The notes under the pieces: model-generated
What the model saw: only the letters and a program-made list of their open reading frames with translations
Databases searched by the model: none
What the model was told of the DNA's origin: nothing
Source: Ehretia macrophylla
Taxonomy: Eukaryota > Streptophyta > Magnoliopsida > Boraginales > Ehretiaceae
Assembly: GCA_037974665.1 (NCBI GenBank)
Contig: CM075768.1
Location: forward strand, 14,127,001-14,191,000
DNA: 64,000 nt
Reading direction: 5' to 3'
Position numbers and translations under genes: made by a program
Part shown: piece after piece, positions 1 to 11,069 of the stretch
Position numbering within the stretch: position 1 is the first letter of the stretch
Layout of the letters: every line of letters begins with the position of its first letter

Positions 1-2209
1 ACAAAGAAAAAACTACATATAGAGCTGAGAAAATGAAAAAAGAAAACATGAAGTATCAAAGTTGTTCTTCATTGAGTGTCTTTGTTCTTCAGCAAAAATA
101 GTGGATGAAAATAATTAAGAGAGTGGGTAGAGTAAAAAAGAAGAGATGAGAGTTCTTTTTTTGGTGAAAAAGTATTTTGAATGGTAGAAATTCCCCTCTC
201 ATAATATTATGAGAGAGAAACCAATATGAGAAAATTTGAACCCGTCTTGATCTCAATTACTATCCGTTGATGTAAGCAATGTGAAATTGCTATAAAAGGA
301 AAAGCATGCAAAGATCTTTTAGTTAGAGTACGGCATCACGTTTTGAATCTTTTGTTACTTTTAATTTGAATCTTTAAAAGCTTACTAGATGTGAATCACA
401 TGTGCTCTAAATTTAGTAAGTTTTTAGATACATGTTACACTTAAGGTACACTTATATGTTTATATTTAACATCTTTTTGAGACAGTAGTAATAAAATACA
501 AAGTCAAATGATCTTTTGTTTTAATAAAAAATGCATTTTTGAAGGAAAAAAGGTGAAAAATGCATATTTAATTTCAATTTCTTAATTCAGTTCTTGTTAC
601 AGTTTAGTATGTCATCTTAACAATAAGGTATGGATTTATACAAGCTTTGGTGAGGTGAGCACTGAGCAGATTGGAGAAAAACCCATCTAAGCCAGCCAAC
701 GTTGGTGAATCCATACATAGTATATCCATTTATGGCTTCTATATCTAGGTGACCCAGTTGCACCATTTCATTTAAGTGGTGAGAAAAAAATTTATTTATT
801 TAGGGTGCGTTAGAGGGGAAGATTAGTAAAACATGTCTTTGATGGTGGAGTCGAAAAGGAAGAAAAGAAAGGTCCTATCTGACCCTACTCCGGAACTTAG
901 AACGGTTGTCATTTTCTAATACATAGTCAAATTATAACTAATTTGAGCTCTTAACGAATTTTTGTGGAGTTAGTCTTAGAAGTAGGCATTGGAGGAAAAT
1001 TAAGCTTTTACACTAGATAGCAACTTTTATACTATATATATATATATATATAATGTTTTTCTTTAAAGGTTTTTAAAAAATTTTATATTAAAAATATCAT
1101 AAAAACACACATATTCCACTACGTCTTAATGCACTCGCTCTTTATTAAAACACTTTAATGTTGCACAAATGTAAATAACCCCTTTTAAATTATTTAGACG
1201 ACTATGTTTAGTACCATGTATCATGTAAAATAGGAGCATATATTTGCTTACTTGAATAGATCTTTTGAGTACGCAAAACCAAATCATTTTATGCCAAACT
1301 AGGCTACACATTTATGGTATACATATTAATATCTCTAAAAATTCTTTCCATGCATATTAATTAGACCAAATTTTCTCCATCATAAGAACTAGTGCTGTGT
1401 TTCCAAAATAACACGACTTTATGTGACCATGACCTCAAAGCTGAAATATAGACGCTTCTCGATGCATCATTTTTATATTCTTTCCTTAATGAGGAACTGT
1501 TTGTTTGTTTGTTTTTTTTTTTTTTGCTTTTTTAATTTATTCTTGTCTTGCATGGTTTGCATGTTGATGATCCTTTTCAACGGTTTGACCGCTTCTATAT
1601 AAACCAGGCTCTTGATATCCCAACAAGGCAACAAATACAATCAGGGCACATTCTTTCTCCATACTCGCACTTGCTTCATCTTCCAAACTTCCATATATCC
1701 TTAAGCAGTGGTTTGTTTGCCATCAATTTCCTGAAGCTTTCTGTGGTAATCTCTCGCTTCCATCATTATTCTGTACATCTCAATGTGTTTAGATAAAATT
1801 TTCAAAACGTTCATAAGTCTCACATTTTCACTCTAACACATGATCCCATAAACTATGATGAAACTCACGCATTGTGTTTGGGACGTTAATATATTTTGAA
1901 AATCTTAATGTGGTGAATTAAGATTAATGATCATCCAACAGCATGACCAACTAAAAATCTTAATGTGGTGAATTAATTTTGTTTGCACCTTCTTATACAG
2001 CCAGTCTTTGTTTTTATCATGTGTGTAACTACACAAGAGAACTTTTAATTAGTTTCACTTTAGTACCAACACCTAATACTTTGCTCGTGTAAGATTAAAA
2101 TTGTTACAACTTACGAATACTCTACGTGGCAAATTATGAACAAGTGACGTTATAAGTCCATATCAACAACTCTACTTAATGGGATACAACTTAATTTAAT
2201 TTAGTTGGG
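1..2209. other. AT-rich DNA without a recognisable gene
   Basis: I see no convincing coding region, RNA gene or complete transposon here. Short open frames (for example near 1,548-1,796 on the plus strand) have no recognisable motif and no gene context. There is a short TA tract near 1,035-1,053 and a T-run near 1,511-1,525. A TATA-like 'ctatataaa' near 1,594 is followed by no supported coding exon. The stretch may be old decayed repeats, but I cannot assign them. Confidence 0.5.
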
Positions 2210-2551
2210 TTAATACTATTTTTGGTCCCTTATTTTTAAATTCATTGATAATGTAATCTCTTATCTTCAAAAATTATATATTTTAATCCGTTATCTTTTC
2301 AAGTTGAGACACCATCAGTCCTTTTGTATAAGTTCGCTAAAAATATAACGACGGTCTTTTTTTTCTACAAAGACACACGTGCTGGACACGTGGATAGACA
2401 CGTGCGTTTACCATCAAAATTTTAACGGATTTACACAAAAGAACTAATAGTGTCCCAACTTGAAAATATAAAAGATTAAAATGTATTACTTTAGAATATA
2501 AAGAACCATTTTGTTAATGAAGTTAAAAATAAATGACCAAAAATGATATTA
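2210..2551. mobile_element. Fold-back MITE, probably Mutator-like, carrying three G-boxes
   Basis: The two ends are long imperfect inverted repeats: the left end reads 'ctatttttggtc' and the right end gives 'tcatttttggtc' on the other strand, with similarity continuing for more than 100 bp. The flanks 'ttagttggg' (2,201-2,209) and 'ttagtgtga' (2,552-2,560) match at 6 of 9 positions, as expected of a decayed 9-bp duplication of the Mutator type. There is no coding capacity. The loop carries three CACGTG palindromes. The superfamily is inferred from end structure and from sister elements in the window with exact 9-bp duplications. Confidence 0.6.
2376..2404. promoter_or_regulatory. Cluster of three G-box (CACGTG) motifs
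   Basis: CACGTG occurs at 2,376-2,381, 2,387-2,392 and 2,399-2,404, spaced 11 and 12 bp apart, all in an ACACGTG context. G-boxes are bound by bZIP and bHLH factors and act as abscisic-acid response elements in plants. The cluster sits in the loop of a MITE and the nearest gene is a pseudogene about 2.2 kb away, so regulatory activity is only possible, not shown. Confidence 0.45.
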
Positions 2552-2750
2552 TTAGTGTGAATATTTCTATACGAGTCAAACTATGTTTGATGCCCTTCAA
2601 GTTCATGACAAGTTCATAGTGGCAACTAAGGATGATGTTACGTTAAGGGGATGATAGCATTCAGATCTTTGAACTTTACGTGGACTCTCTCCCACAACCT
2701 CCGTAAAATGGTTCATGCCAAACCTCTGATATATAGGATATTTTTTTATA

Positions 2751-3236
2751 GGGAAAATATCATATTTAATCCTTATTGTTTGCAAAAAAAATTCAGTTTA
2801 GTCTCTATTATTTAAAATATTTCAATTTAATCTCTATTATTTTCCTAAAATTTCAATTTCGTTCTTATTGTTTAAAATTTTTCAATTTCGTCCTTATAAT
2901 TTTCCAAAAAGTTTCAATTTCGTCTATATTGTTTTAAAAAAATTTCAAATTCGTCCCTATTATTTCTCAAAAAATTTCAATTTAGTCCTTGAATAATAGG
3001 GAATAATTTAAAACTTTAAAAAAATAATGGGGACAAAATTAAAACTTTTTAAAAATAATAGAGACAAAATTAAAATTTTTTGGGATACAATAGGAACTAA
3101 ATTGAGATATTTTAAATAATAGGGACGAAATTAAAACTTTTGGTAAAACAATAAGGACTAAATTGAGACATTTTAAATAATAAAAACTAAATAGAGATAT
3201 TTAGTAAACAGTAGGGACTAAATATATAATTTTTCC
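2751..3236. mobile_element. Mutator-like MITE with long inverted repeats and exact 9-bp duplication
   Basis: The element starts 'gggaaaat' and ends 'atttttcc', nearly inverted copies. 'ttttttata' flanks it on both sides (2,742-2,750 and 3,237-3,245), a perfect 9-bp target-site duplication typical of Mutator-like elements. Both arms consist of repeated units with a core like 'tttcaatttagtc' on the left and 'gactaaattgaga' on the right, so the whole 486 bp can fold into a hairpin. It has no coding capacity. Confidence 0.75.
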
Positions 3237-3650
3237 TTTTTTATATATATTTTTCCACTACTAACCTCATTCGTTTTCCGTGATTGACTCGATAAAGTAA
3301 TTAAGGAACACCATCAAAAGAATGAAAACACATTGAGAATAATTGTAATAGATTATCAATTTATATTAATACGTTCTTTATGTATAAATTTTTTCTAATA
3401 TCATATATTATTTCACGAGTACAAAAATTTTATAATGAATTGCATGAATTACACAATAACATTGAACAAGATTCCCTGTGGCCTAAAAAGTGCACGATAC
3501 CCTCCATAGTTTCTGAAACTAAGCACAGTAGCCCCCTCCGTCAAAATATTAGTTTTTTGTAACAGAATGTGTGATGCACACACGTTAAGTGTAATTATTC
3601 ATATTTTTTTTGCTTAAATTGTTAATTATTTGGACAAAAATATCCTTATA

Positions 3651-3652
<2 letters not shown>

Positions 3653-3681
<29 letters not shown>
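3653..3681. repeat. (TA)n microsatellite followed by a poly-T run
   Basis: About 14 uninterrupted AT units, directly followed by a run of T. A simple repeat likely to vary in length. Confidence 0.9.
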
Positions 3682-3698
<17 letters not shown>

Positions 3699-3779
3699 CC
3701 TTTTCTTTTCTTCTCTCTCCACCCATTCTTTTCACCAAAAAAAAAAAGAAAGAAAATAATAAAAAAAACATGTCATCTT

Positions 3780-4035
3780 CCCGACCTCTACCCCTACCCC
3801 TACCCCCGTCAACAAAAAAACAAAAAAAAATAAAAAAAATTGGCAGAGGTCAGTAAATCGGCCCCTCTACCCCTACCCCTAAAACTCAGCGGACCCCTTA
3901 CCCCATCCCCCAAACCCCTGCCCCCTTAGACTCCCCCCACCCACCTCCACAACCCTGGCAGACCCTCCACCCTACCCCCACCAAAACCCCATCAGATGTA
4001 TGGATATAGACTCCCCCCAAACCCCCCATCTTAAT
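3780..4035. repeat. C-rich, G-poor tract with CCCCTA-like units
   Basis: The plus strand carries more than ten runs of three to seven C, including repeated 'acccct' units near 3,787-3,806 and 3,861-3,880. The complementary strand is therefore rich in G-runs that could form G-quadruplexes. Open frames here reflect the low-complexity composition and are not genes. Confidence 0.8.
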
Positions 4036-4590
4036 CCAACCTATTGAGCTTTCTTGCTTGCATTTTTGTGATGTAAGATCTTGCAAGTGGTGGGACATGT
4101 TTAGTTGATCTGAATGTGTATGTGTGTGTATATATATATATCTTATTCATGGGCTAATATGTATAAACAAAAAGGAAAAGGAGAAAAAGAATTGAAGGGT
4201 ATTTAAGTCTTTTTATACAATTCTATTAGCTTTGTTGACAAAAAGATGGAGAGAGAGTACGTATGCTTGGTTTCAGAAACGATAAGAGAGTGTCGTGAAT
4301 TTTTTAAATTACATAAAGATCCTGTACAGTTTTAAAAAATCATAGAAGATTACTGTGCAATTCTATACTGAGTCAGAATGCTGGCAGCGTACTTGTGGCA
4401 GCTACACCACTTCAGTGAATAATTTATTAGTAGCCCTTGGTGAATATTTTTTGAGTTGTCATAAATCAGTGACTTGGAGATAATTACTAGTAACGTAATT
4501 TTGAACCATGCATATGCAAGAGATATAATATAGAAGATATAAAAGAACATTTAAATGGTCCATTTTTGTAGATACTGCTGATAGGATCCA

Positions 4591-6602
4591 ATGGCGTTCA
4601 ACCAACTCCAGCAACACGATTACGTTGTCGAGCAGAAGCTACGAGAATTGATCCAAGTACATACAACAAATTTGCCTGGAGTGTCCCCTGCACATGTTTT
4701 TAGAGTCCCTGATGAATTTCGCATTGGCAATGAGCAACACTTCGAGCCAAAAAGATTTTCCATAGGCCTCATACATGCTCAAGATCAAAAACTGATGGCT
4801 ACTAAAGGAATGAAAATAATTTATTTATATTCTTTCATACAACTTCTGTCCGATACGCGAAACACGAACGGCTAGGAACTAATCATTTCTTGTCTAAGCA
4901 ATCATTCCAAAACTTTCATCACTTACTACGACAATGTCCCAGATAAATTGAAAAGCGTAAGGGGCGATGAGTTCTTGGAGGTTCTTCTACTAGACGCTTG
5001 CTTCATTGTCAAGCTCTTAATATCTTTCGATTGGGAAAGCATCACTAGCGGCAAACTTTTGAGGAAAGAAGACGAAACATTACTAATTAGTTTAAGGCAA
5101 GATCTGCTAAAATTTGAAAACCAGATTCCTTTCCCTGTTCTTGCTGATCTAGCAGCACTCGCTTTACAAAATGTGCAAGACAGCAGAAAGAAGCTGATTG
5201 AATCTGCTTTAAGTTTCTTCCAAATCCCCAAGCCAAAAACTATTTTAGTCCCTAAGGTTTGCTCTAAAGATCAAATTGGTCCATCAGGTTTGCAAAAAGA
5301 CTAAAGAGGTCCCTCCAGTTAACTTTTGTTAGTCAAATGTTAACAGTCAAAGGGTTGACTGAGTTAAAAGACCATTATATCCTTAGGCAACATATATTAT
5401 AAAAGAAAATTACAATAAAAGTCTAAATCAATCTAAAAAAATATAATTCACATCGTTTGTGCAGGAAAAAAAAAACCAAAAACTAAAAAATATCCGTTCA
5501 AACATAAACAAATTAAAGTCAGTAATATATCATTAAAAAAAGAACAATCATTATCGACATAATTAGCAGCAAGCGTACCGGCTAGAGAAGAGGATGAATC
5601 ATGATTGTTCATTTTTTAACAATATATTACTAACTTTAATTTGTTTATGTTTGAACTGATATTTTTTAGTTTTTTTTTTTTTTTCCTACGCAAATTATGT
5701 TTTTTTTAGACTGATTTAGAGTTTTATTGTAATTTTTTTTTTAATATATGTTGCCTAAGGATCTAATGGTCTTTTAACTCGATCAATCCTTTGACTGTTA
5801 ATATTTGACTAACAAAAGTTAATTAAAGGGACTTTTTTTATATTTTTACAAATCTAAGGGACCAATTTAATCTTTAAAATAAACTTGATGAACTAAAATG
5901 GTTTTTACCCCATCTTCTATAGATGGTCTCGACGGCGTAAATCATTTGCTTGAGCTAGTCCTTCTAAGCCAATTCCCTCGCCCTTCCGGGCCTCTACCTC
6001 CAGCTAATTATGGTAAGCCATCATATCTTACAGATGTCGAGAAGATATTGAACCAAGCCAGAACTGCATCAGAGCTAGAAAACTATGGAATCCAACTCCA
6101 GCCTAAGTATAACACCACAAACTTAGCAGAAATTGAATTCAAGAAAGGAGTGCTCTACATTCCTCGGCTGGAGATTGATGCAAACTTTCCATCCATGGCA
6201 TGGAATTTCTTGATCTTTGAAATATACCGTGAAAGTGGTAAGTTCTTATCTTATGTTATGCTAATGGATATACTAATCAGGTCAGAGAAGGATGTTGAGG
6301 TGCTAATTCGCGCTGGAATTTTAAAAGTTTGGTTCAATGATCTGCAATTGGTGGTCTCTCTCTTTGATAAACTCTCGACAAATCTCGACCCTTCGGGCTT
6401 CCACTTTACGGATCTACTTCAAGATTTGAACACATACTGTGACTCTCCTCATCGCCGTGTACGTGCAGAATTTATGAGAAGGTATCATGGTGACAGATGG
6501 GATATGCTAAACTGTATTCTTCTCTTTATCCTCACCGTTACACAAACTTTGTTCTCTGTCCTCTGTTATAACCCAAAAAAAACTCGTAGCAAGTCTCATT
6601 AA
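4591..6602 (+). pseudogene. DUF247 (UPF0481) family pseudogene
   Basis: The translation follows the plant DUF247 family end to end. The N-terminal part has 'HVFRVPDEFR' and 'FSIGLIHAQD' from the ATG at 4,591. The middle part (to about 5,231) has 'GDEFLEVLLLDACFIVKLL' and 'LKFENQIPFPVL'. The C-terminal part (about 5,907-6,602) has 'GVLYIPRLEID', 'MDILIRSEKDV' and 'DLNTYCDSPHRR', and ends with a hydrophobic segment (about 'CILLFILTVTQTLFSVL') typical of the family's C-terminal membrane anchor. Two lesions break it. One is an in-frame TAG at 4,873-4,875, where the same frame stays open on both sides. The other is a fold-back element inserted after about 5,234, after which the reading resumes in another frame. 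Family members are usually single-exon genes of about 400-500 residues, and the summed parts fit that. The family's biochemical role is largely unknown. I treat the locus as a pseudogene because both lesions precede the conserved C-terminal half. Confidence 0.85.
5235..5906. mobile_element. Long-inverted-repeat fold-back element inserted in the DUF247 coding region
   Basis: The left arm (about 5,235-5,400) and the right arm (about 5,745-5,906) are imperfect inverted copies over about 150 bp. The ends read 'aaaaactattttagt' and, on the other strand, 'aaaaaccattttagt'. A second, inner inverted pair lies around 5,485-5,545 and 5,606-5,665. It has no coding capacity. End structure resembles the Mutator-like MITEs elsewhere in the window, but I cannot see a clean 9-bp duplication: the candidates share only 'cccca'. 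It separates the middle and C-terminal parts of DUF247, so insertion into a once-intact exon is the simplest reading. Confidence 0.75.
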
Positions 6603-7064
6603 CAGACATTGGCCTTGTAACAGTGATAAACAAATGTATTTAGTAGTGTGAAAAATAAGACCAGCAGCCCACTATATACACCATAGGTTGATACTTACCA
6701 ATAAGTGGCTGTTGATGATGGGATTTGTAATAATGCTTATTAAGTGTGTCGGTGTAAAAATTGTGTGATAATGTTGTGTATTTGGATATTGGTGTGAAAT
6801 TGTGTAGTTGTTAAACTGCATCAGGCAATAAACTCATGTTTGTTTAAGCAGATTCTTGTTATATCTCTCTAGGTTAATCCTCCTAAGAAAAACTGTTTCA
6901 TCAGGACTAACATCGTGAGAAATAAAATGGGTCCTACATATATATGGGACTAAACCAATATGAGAACACTGATGTTAATCCGAACCAATAGAAAACAACC
7001 TTCCTTGTAAAGGCGATATTCTCCGTATTTTAGAAGTTTACAAAACTAGTCAAAATCATCCTTT
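6603..7064. other. Intergenic DNA between the DUF247 pseudogene and the LINE
   Basis: Nothing recognisable beyond probable 3' flanking sequence of the pseudogene. There is no open frame with a family motif, and the LINE 3' end is blurred, so the right limit is approximate. Confidence 0.5.
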
Positions 7065-10000
7065 TTGTCATGCCATTTCTTCTTGTTTTTGAAAACACAA
7101 CAAATTTCTTTAAAGTGAAATCAGAACAGGGTACAAGTGAATTATCCTATACCAGTAGGAACAAAATCTAAAGCGAAAAACTCAATCAATAACTAACTCA
7201 TCCCTTTGTTTTTGCTTAGTCACCCAATCTGCTGCAGAATTAGCTGACCTTTTAGTATACTGAAATCGAATATGATTGATTTCAATTGCAATCAACAAGA
7301 TATCATCAACAATAGGCTTAATTTTTCATTGGAATCCATTGTTAGATGAGGTGATGGCATTAAGGACAGCAAGTACATCATTCTCAATGATGATGAAATC
7401 AAGGCCCATACTTTTCGCAAAAAGACAGACTTGTTTAACAGCAAGAGCTCCTGCGACCAAAGCCGAGATATAACTGACATTATATGCTGAGCCAAAAACA
7501 AAGCGTCCAGAGGAGTCTCGACAAACAAAGGCAATAGCAGCTTTAGATGAAGATACAAAAGATGTATCAACATTAAACTTGAGCCAACTTGGTGGTGGCG
7601 GGGACCAGCTAGACTAATAGTGAGTAAAGTTAGAAATTGACTGGTTAGATGTGTATGTAACATTGGCCTGGTTGAAATCCATCAATGAACAGTAGGCGTT
7701 TGACAAAGCCAGTGAAGTGTTAATATCCACCCCTTCCATAACAAAGGAACATCGAGCTTTCCAGAAGTGTCATGCAATGTAAGCAATTTGTGCTTCACCC
7801 TCCCCGTGATTGAGTCTTGCTGAAGCAAAACGGGAACCCATAATGGTAAACCAGGCATCAAAACGCGTGATTGAAGATGGATTAACACAGATCTGGAGTG
7901 TGCTACCCTGCCACATACGATGAGTCCATTTGCAGCATAAAAGCATATGTTCAACAAATTCTGGGGCTTCATGGAAAATTTGACAAAGAGGAGACGAGGA
8001 ACATTTTTTATTGTACAAATTTTCTTTAGTTGGAAGTGCATTTGAACAAGCTTTCCACAAGAAAACCTTCACTTTTGGAGCAACCTTAAGAGACCAAATA
8101 GAATTCCAAAGCGATGCAGGTATGAAGTAAGATGAAGATGTCGAGTTGCTATAGGTGAATCCTCTAGTTTTTGCAACGTGGTAGCCTGACTTAACAGAGA
8201 AAACACCATCCGCTCCGCTGTATGAGGCCAGATAAATGAATCTTCAGTATTGTGATGAGGAATGTAGATAGACGAGATTTGGTCTGCAATGTGTGATCGA
8301 AAAATCTGCAGCAAAGTGTTTCGATTCCAGGAGCTACCTTCATCGTTCATGAGCTCAAACACCAGCTCGCAATCAGCATGAATTGGACGAGAAAGAACAT
8401 TACCCATCGATGCTTCCAAATATTAATACTACGACCATTACCCACAATCCATCGTCCTTCTCTCTGTAAGAACTCTTTCCCAGACACAATACTTTGCCAA
8501 CACCACGACGATCTTCTGCCCTTGCTTCCAAAAAGGACATAGAATTGAAGTAAATACCTTTGAGGACTTTGGCTACCAGAGAATCCGGATGTTTGTAAAT
8601 TATCCAAGCTTGCTTAGCCAAAAGAGTTGTATTGAAATGCTGAACATCTTTGAAACCCAATCCTCCAAACTTTTTTGCTTTTGTTAGGTAGTCCCAAGTC
8701 TTCCAATGTATACCTTTATCATTGACTTTGCGCCACGAAAATTTAGCAATTTGCGCACATATTTGTTTACAAATTGCTTTCGGATAAATAAAGATAGACG
8801 TGGAATAAGTTGGAATCGCCTGAATAACAGATTTGATGAGGATTTCCTTTCGACTGTCAGAAAGAAGACAACTCTTCCAGCTTTCAAATTTATCAGAGAT
8901 TCTTTCCTTCACCTACTTAAGGGCCTGTGTTTTTTAGCTTCCCCAATCCGTAGGTAAACCCAGGTATTTTCCTAGGTTATTCGCATGTTTGATATTGAGG
9001 ATTGGGGAAAGTTGATCCTTAATATCTCTAGGTGTTTGCCTGCTAAAAACCATGGCCGACTTTGCAAAGTTAATACTTTGTCCAGAAACAAAGCAGTACA
9101 AATAAATGATCTCTTGGAATGCCACAAAGTCTGAGTGAGAAGCTTCAAGGAAAAACAGAGAATCATCAGCGAACAATAAGTGGGTGATGAGGGGGGGCAG
9201 GATCTAGAAAGCTTAATGCCACGAATGAGATCTCTTTGTTGAAAAGAGAAAATAATATCTGAAAGTGCTTGAGTGTGACAATAGCAAATAGAAAAGGTGA
9301 TAGAGGATCACCTTGCCGAAGACCGCTTTGCGGAACTAATGGTTCGGAAGGGGTTCCATTAATAAGTACTGAGTATGTAACCGTAGTAACACACTTCACG
9401 ATCCAGTTTACCCACACGGGGTGAAAATTAAGTTTGAGGATAAGGCGTTCCAGGAAGTACTATTCAACTTTATCATATGCTTTTTGCATGTCGATTTTTA
9501 TTGCTGCAAAGAATTTCTTTGGGCTTTTCCTTTTTTTCTTGAGTGCGTGCGCTACTTCTTGAGCAATAATGATATTATCTTGAATTGCATGGTTAGGGAC
9601 AAACACATTTTGAAAGGGGCCAATGATTGAGTCAAGGTGAGGTTAAAGCCTTTGAACCAAGACTTTAGACACTATTTTGTAAATAAAATTTATACAGCTT
9701 ATGGGTCTAAAGTCCCCAACTGTTTCAGGATATTTGAATTTTGGAATTAAAATAATATTCGTTAGATTAATACATTCAAGAGTACAATTGCCTTGCAAAA
9801 AATTAGAGATAACCATGAAAATATCATCTTCCAATAAGTGCCAATATCTGAAAAAGAAAAAGCCAGGAAAACTATCTAGACCCAGGGCTTTATGACAACC
9901 AAGGCTCTTAGCCGCATTCTTGATCTCTTCTCGAGTGACAGGTCTGATCAAAGCAGAGTTAATTTGCTCAGTCACACTAGGCCGGATAAGATCCAGAACT

Positions 10001-10332
10001 TCATTGCAATTACGATTGCCATTACTTGCATACAAGTTGCGAAAGTAACTGGTAATCCATTGAGAAATAGCATTCGGATCTTTAGTGCACTGACCCTCGG
10101 CATTTCTGATTCTAAGAATTCTGTTGATGGCTCTTCTTTGCTTTGTGGAGGCATGAAAAAATTTCATATTGCAGTCCCCTGCCTTAATCTAGTTAACACG
10201 AGCCTTATCCGCCCAGAATTTCTCCTCTACAGTCCAAAGCTCTTCAAGGTCAGAGACTACCGCCTTGTAATCATCACGGTTGAAATGGGTAGAAGAATGG
10301 TTGATCATTTCTTCCAACTTAGATTTGAGAGA
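7065..10332 (-). pseudogene. L1-type LINE ORF2, 3' part: reverse transcriptase, zinc finger and RNase H domains
   Basis: Reading on the minus strand, fragments in three frames follow the plant L1 ORF2 order. First come reverse transcriptase motifs: 'GDFRPISCINFIYKIVSK' (about 9,700), '[14 protein letters not shown]' (about 9,320) and the catalytic box 'MFADDSLFF' (about 9,170). The conserved post-RT segment 'SWRKVNDKGIHW' lies near 8,740 and the zf-RVT-like region 'FLWKACSNALPTKENL' near 8,050. Last comes an RNase-H-like domain at about 7,660-7,290, with the tail 'RSANSAADWVTK' near 7,220. Several frameshifts and stops show it is dead. The minus-strand 3' end carries 'gtaccctgttctgatttc', similar to plant L1 3' UTRs, but no clear poly-A or target duplication is visible. 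The 5' part lies beyond the inserted copia element, at 15,553-17,300. Confidence 0.88.
10328..10332. repeat. Target-site duplication 'agaga', left copy
   Basis: 'agaga' directly precedes the 5' LTR and is repeated exactly at 15,548-15,552 after the 3' LTR. It marks the copia insertion into the LINE. Confidence 0.9.
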
Positions 10333-10840
10333 TGTGAGCAATAAAAGTTTGGTGCAAGTCAAAAGAAGACAAACAGCAATGGGAAATGAAGAAAAATCTT
10401 TGGTTGCAAAGTTAGGCATACACAATTTTGGGTTGATTTCACACTACATGTGTGAAGACTTTTGGTGAAAGATGAGCCTATAAATAGAGGCTTAAACTTC
10501 ACCATTTAGCATCACCAAAATATTCCAAATTAGAGAGAAAACATAAGCTTTCTCTTGAGTATTTTTCTTCCTCTTTTGTTGTTCTATATTTGTGAGTGAG
10601 AGTTAGTTTCTCCTATTATTTGAGAGAGTGATATTGTTCTCTCCTTATATTAGAGAAAATGTTATTGTAAAATACTCCACATCATAGTGAAATCCTCCAT
10701 TACTTGCCCGTGATTTTTCCCTCGATTTGTTTGAGGGTTTTCCACGTAAATCTTGTGTCTCTACTTTCTCTGTTCTCATTCATATTTTAGATGCGTGATA
10801 CTGCTTGTCCCCGACCATTCCGCTGCGCCGATACCCAACA
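10333..10840 (+). repeat. 5' LTR of the copia element
   Basis: 508 bp, beginning 'tgtgagcaataaaag' and ending 'gatacccaaca'. It is colinear with the 3' LTR at 15,040-15,547 and of identical length. It carries the element's promoter. Confidence 0.95.
10478..10487 (+). promoter_or_regulatory. TATA box in the 5' LTR
   Basis: 'ctataaatag' lies about 145 bp into the LTR. The same box is kept in the 3' LTR near 15,185 and in the second family copy near 55,085, as expected for the retrotransposon promoter. Confidence 0.75.
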
Positions 10841-10841
10841 G

Positions 10842-10853
10842 TGGTATCAGAGC
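10842..10853 (+). other. Primer-binding site (tRNA-iMet)
   Basis: 'tggtatcagagc' starts one base after the 5' LTR. It is the standard complement of the 3' end of plant initiator Met tRNA, the minus-strand primer of most copia elements. Confidence 0.92.
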
Positions 10854-11069
10854 CACTGGTTACGGGTCACTGGTATATATACGGGGTTACTGTTCACAGT
10901 TACTATTTACACATATGGTATAGTACTATTCACCTATACGGTATCAATACTATTCCCGTATACGGTTTTGGTACTATTCACGTACACGATACTATTCACA
11001 TAAATAGTACTATTCACAGTGAAATAGTGGGAGCCGGTTCAACTTACGAAGCAGATCGTTGTTAATACT
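10854..11069 (+). other. Copia untranslated leader with short AC/AT-rich repeats
   Basis: Between the primer site and the gag ATG there are repeated short units of the type 'tactattcac' and 'cggt', seen at least eight times between 10,890 and 11,025. The homologous leader in the second copy (about 55,490-55,620) shows the same pattern. The function is unknown; leaders of this kind usually carry packaging or dimerisation signals. Confidence 0.6.

Larger units (their letters stand above)
3246..4590. other. Non-coding DNA upstream of the DUF247 pseudogene; possible degenerate fold-back element
   Basis: No gene is seen. The segments near 3,490-3,550 and 4,225-4,300 are partly inverted copies of each other (shared core 'gtttctgaaac'), suggesting an old fold-back element of about 0.8 kb whose interior holds the TA microsatellite and the C-rich tract listed separately. 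Just before the pseudogene ATG there is a TATA-like 'gatataaaag' near 4,535 and a 'catgcatatgcaa' near 4,507, which may be leftover promoter elements. Confidence 0.35.

Noticed and set aside
601..720. Possible microRNA-like or fold-back hairpin ('tatggattta' against 'tgaatccata')
   Set aside because: The ends pair only for about ten bases and the interior does not fold into a stem; no known miRNA recognised.
1548..1796. 82-codon open frame on the plus strand
   Set aside because: No domain or family motif, no partner exon, AT-rich surroundings; not enough to call a gene.
3650..4098. Open frames on both strands over low-complexity sequence
   Set aside because: They consist of translated TA, poly-T and C-runs; composition alone explains them.
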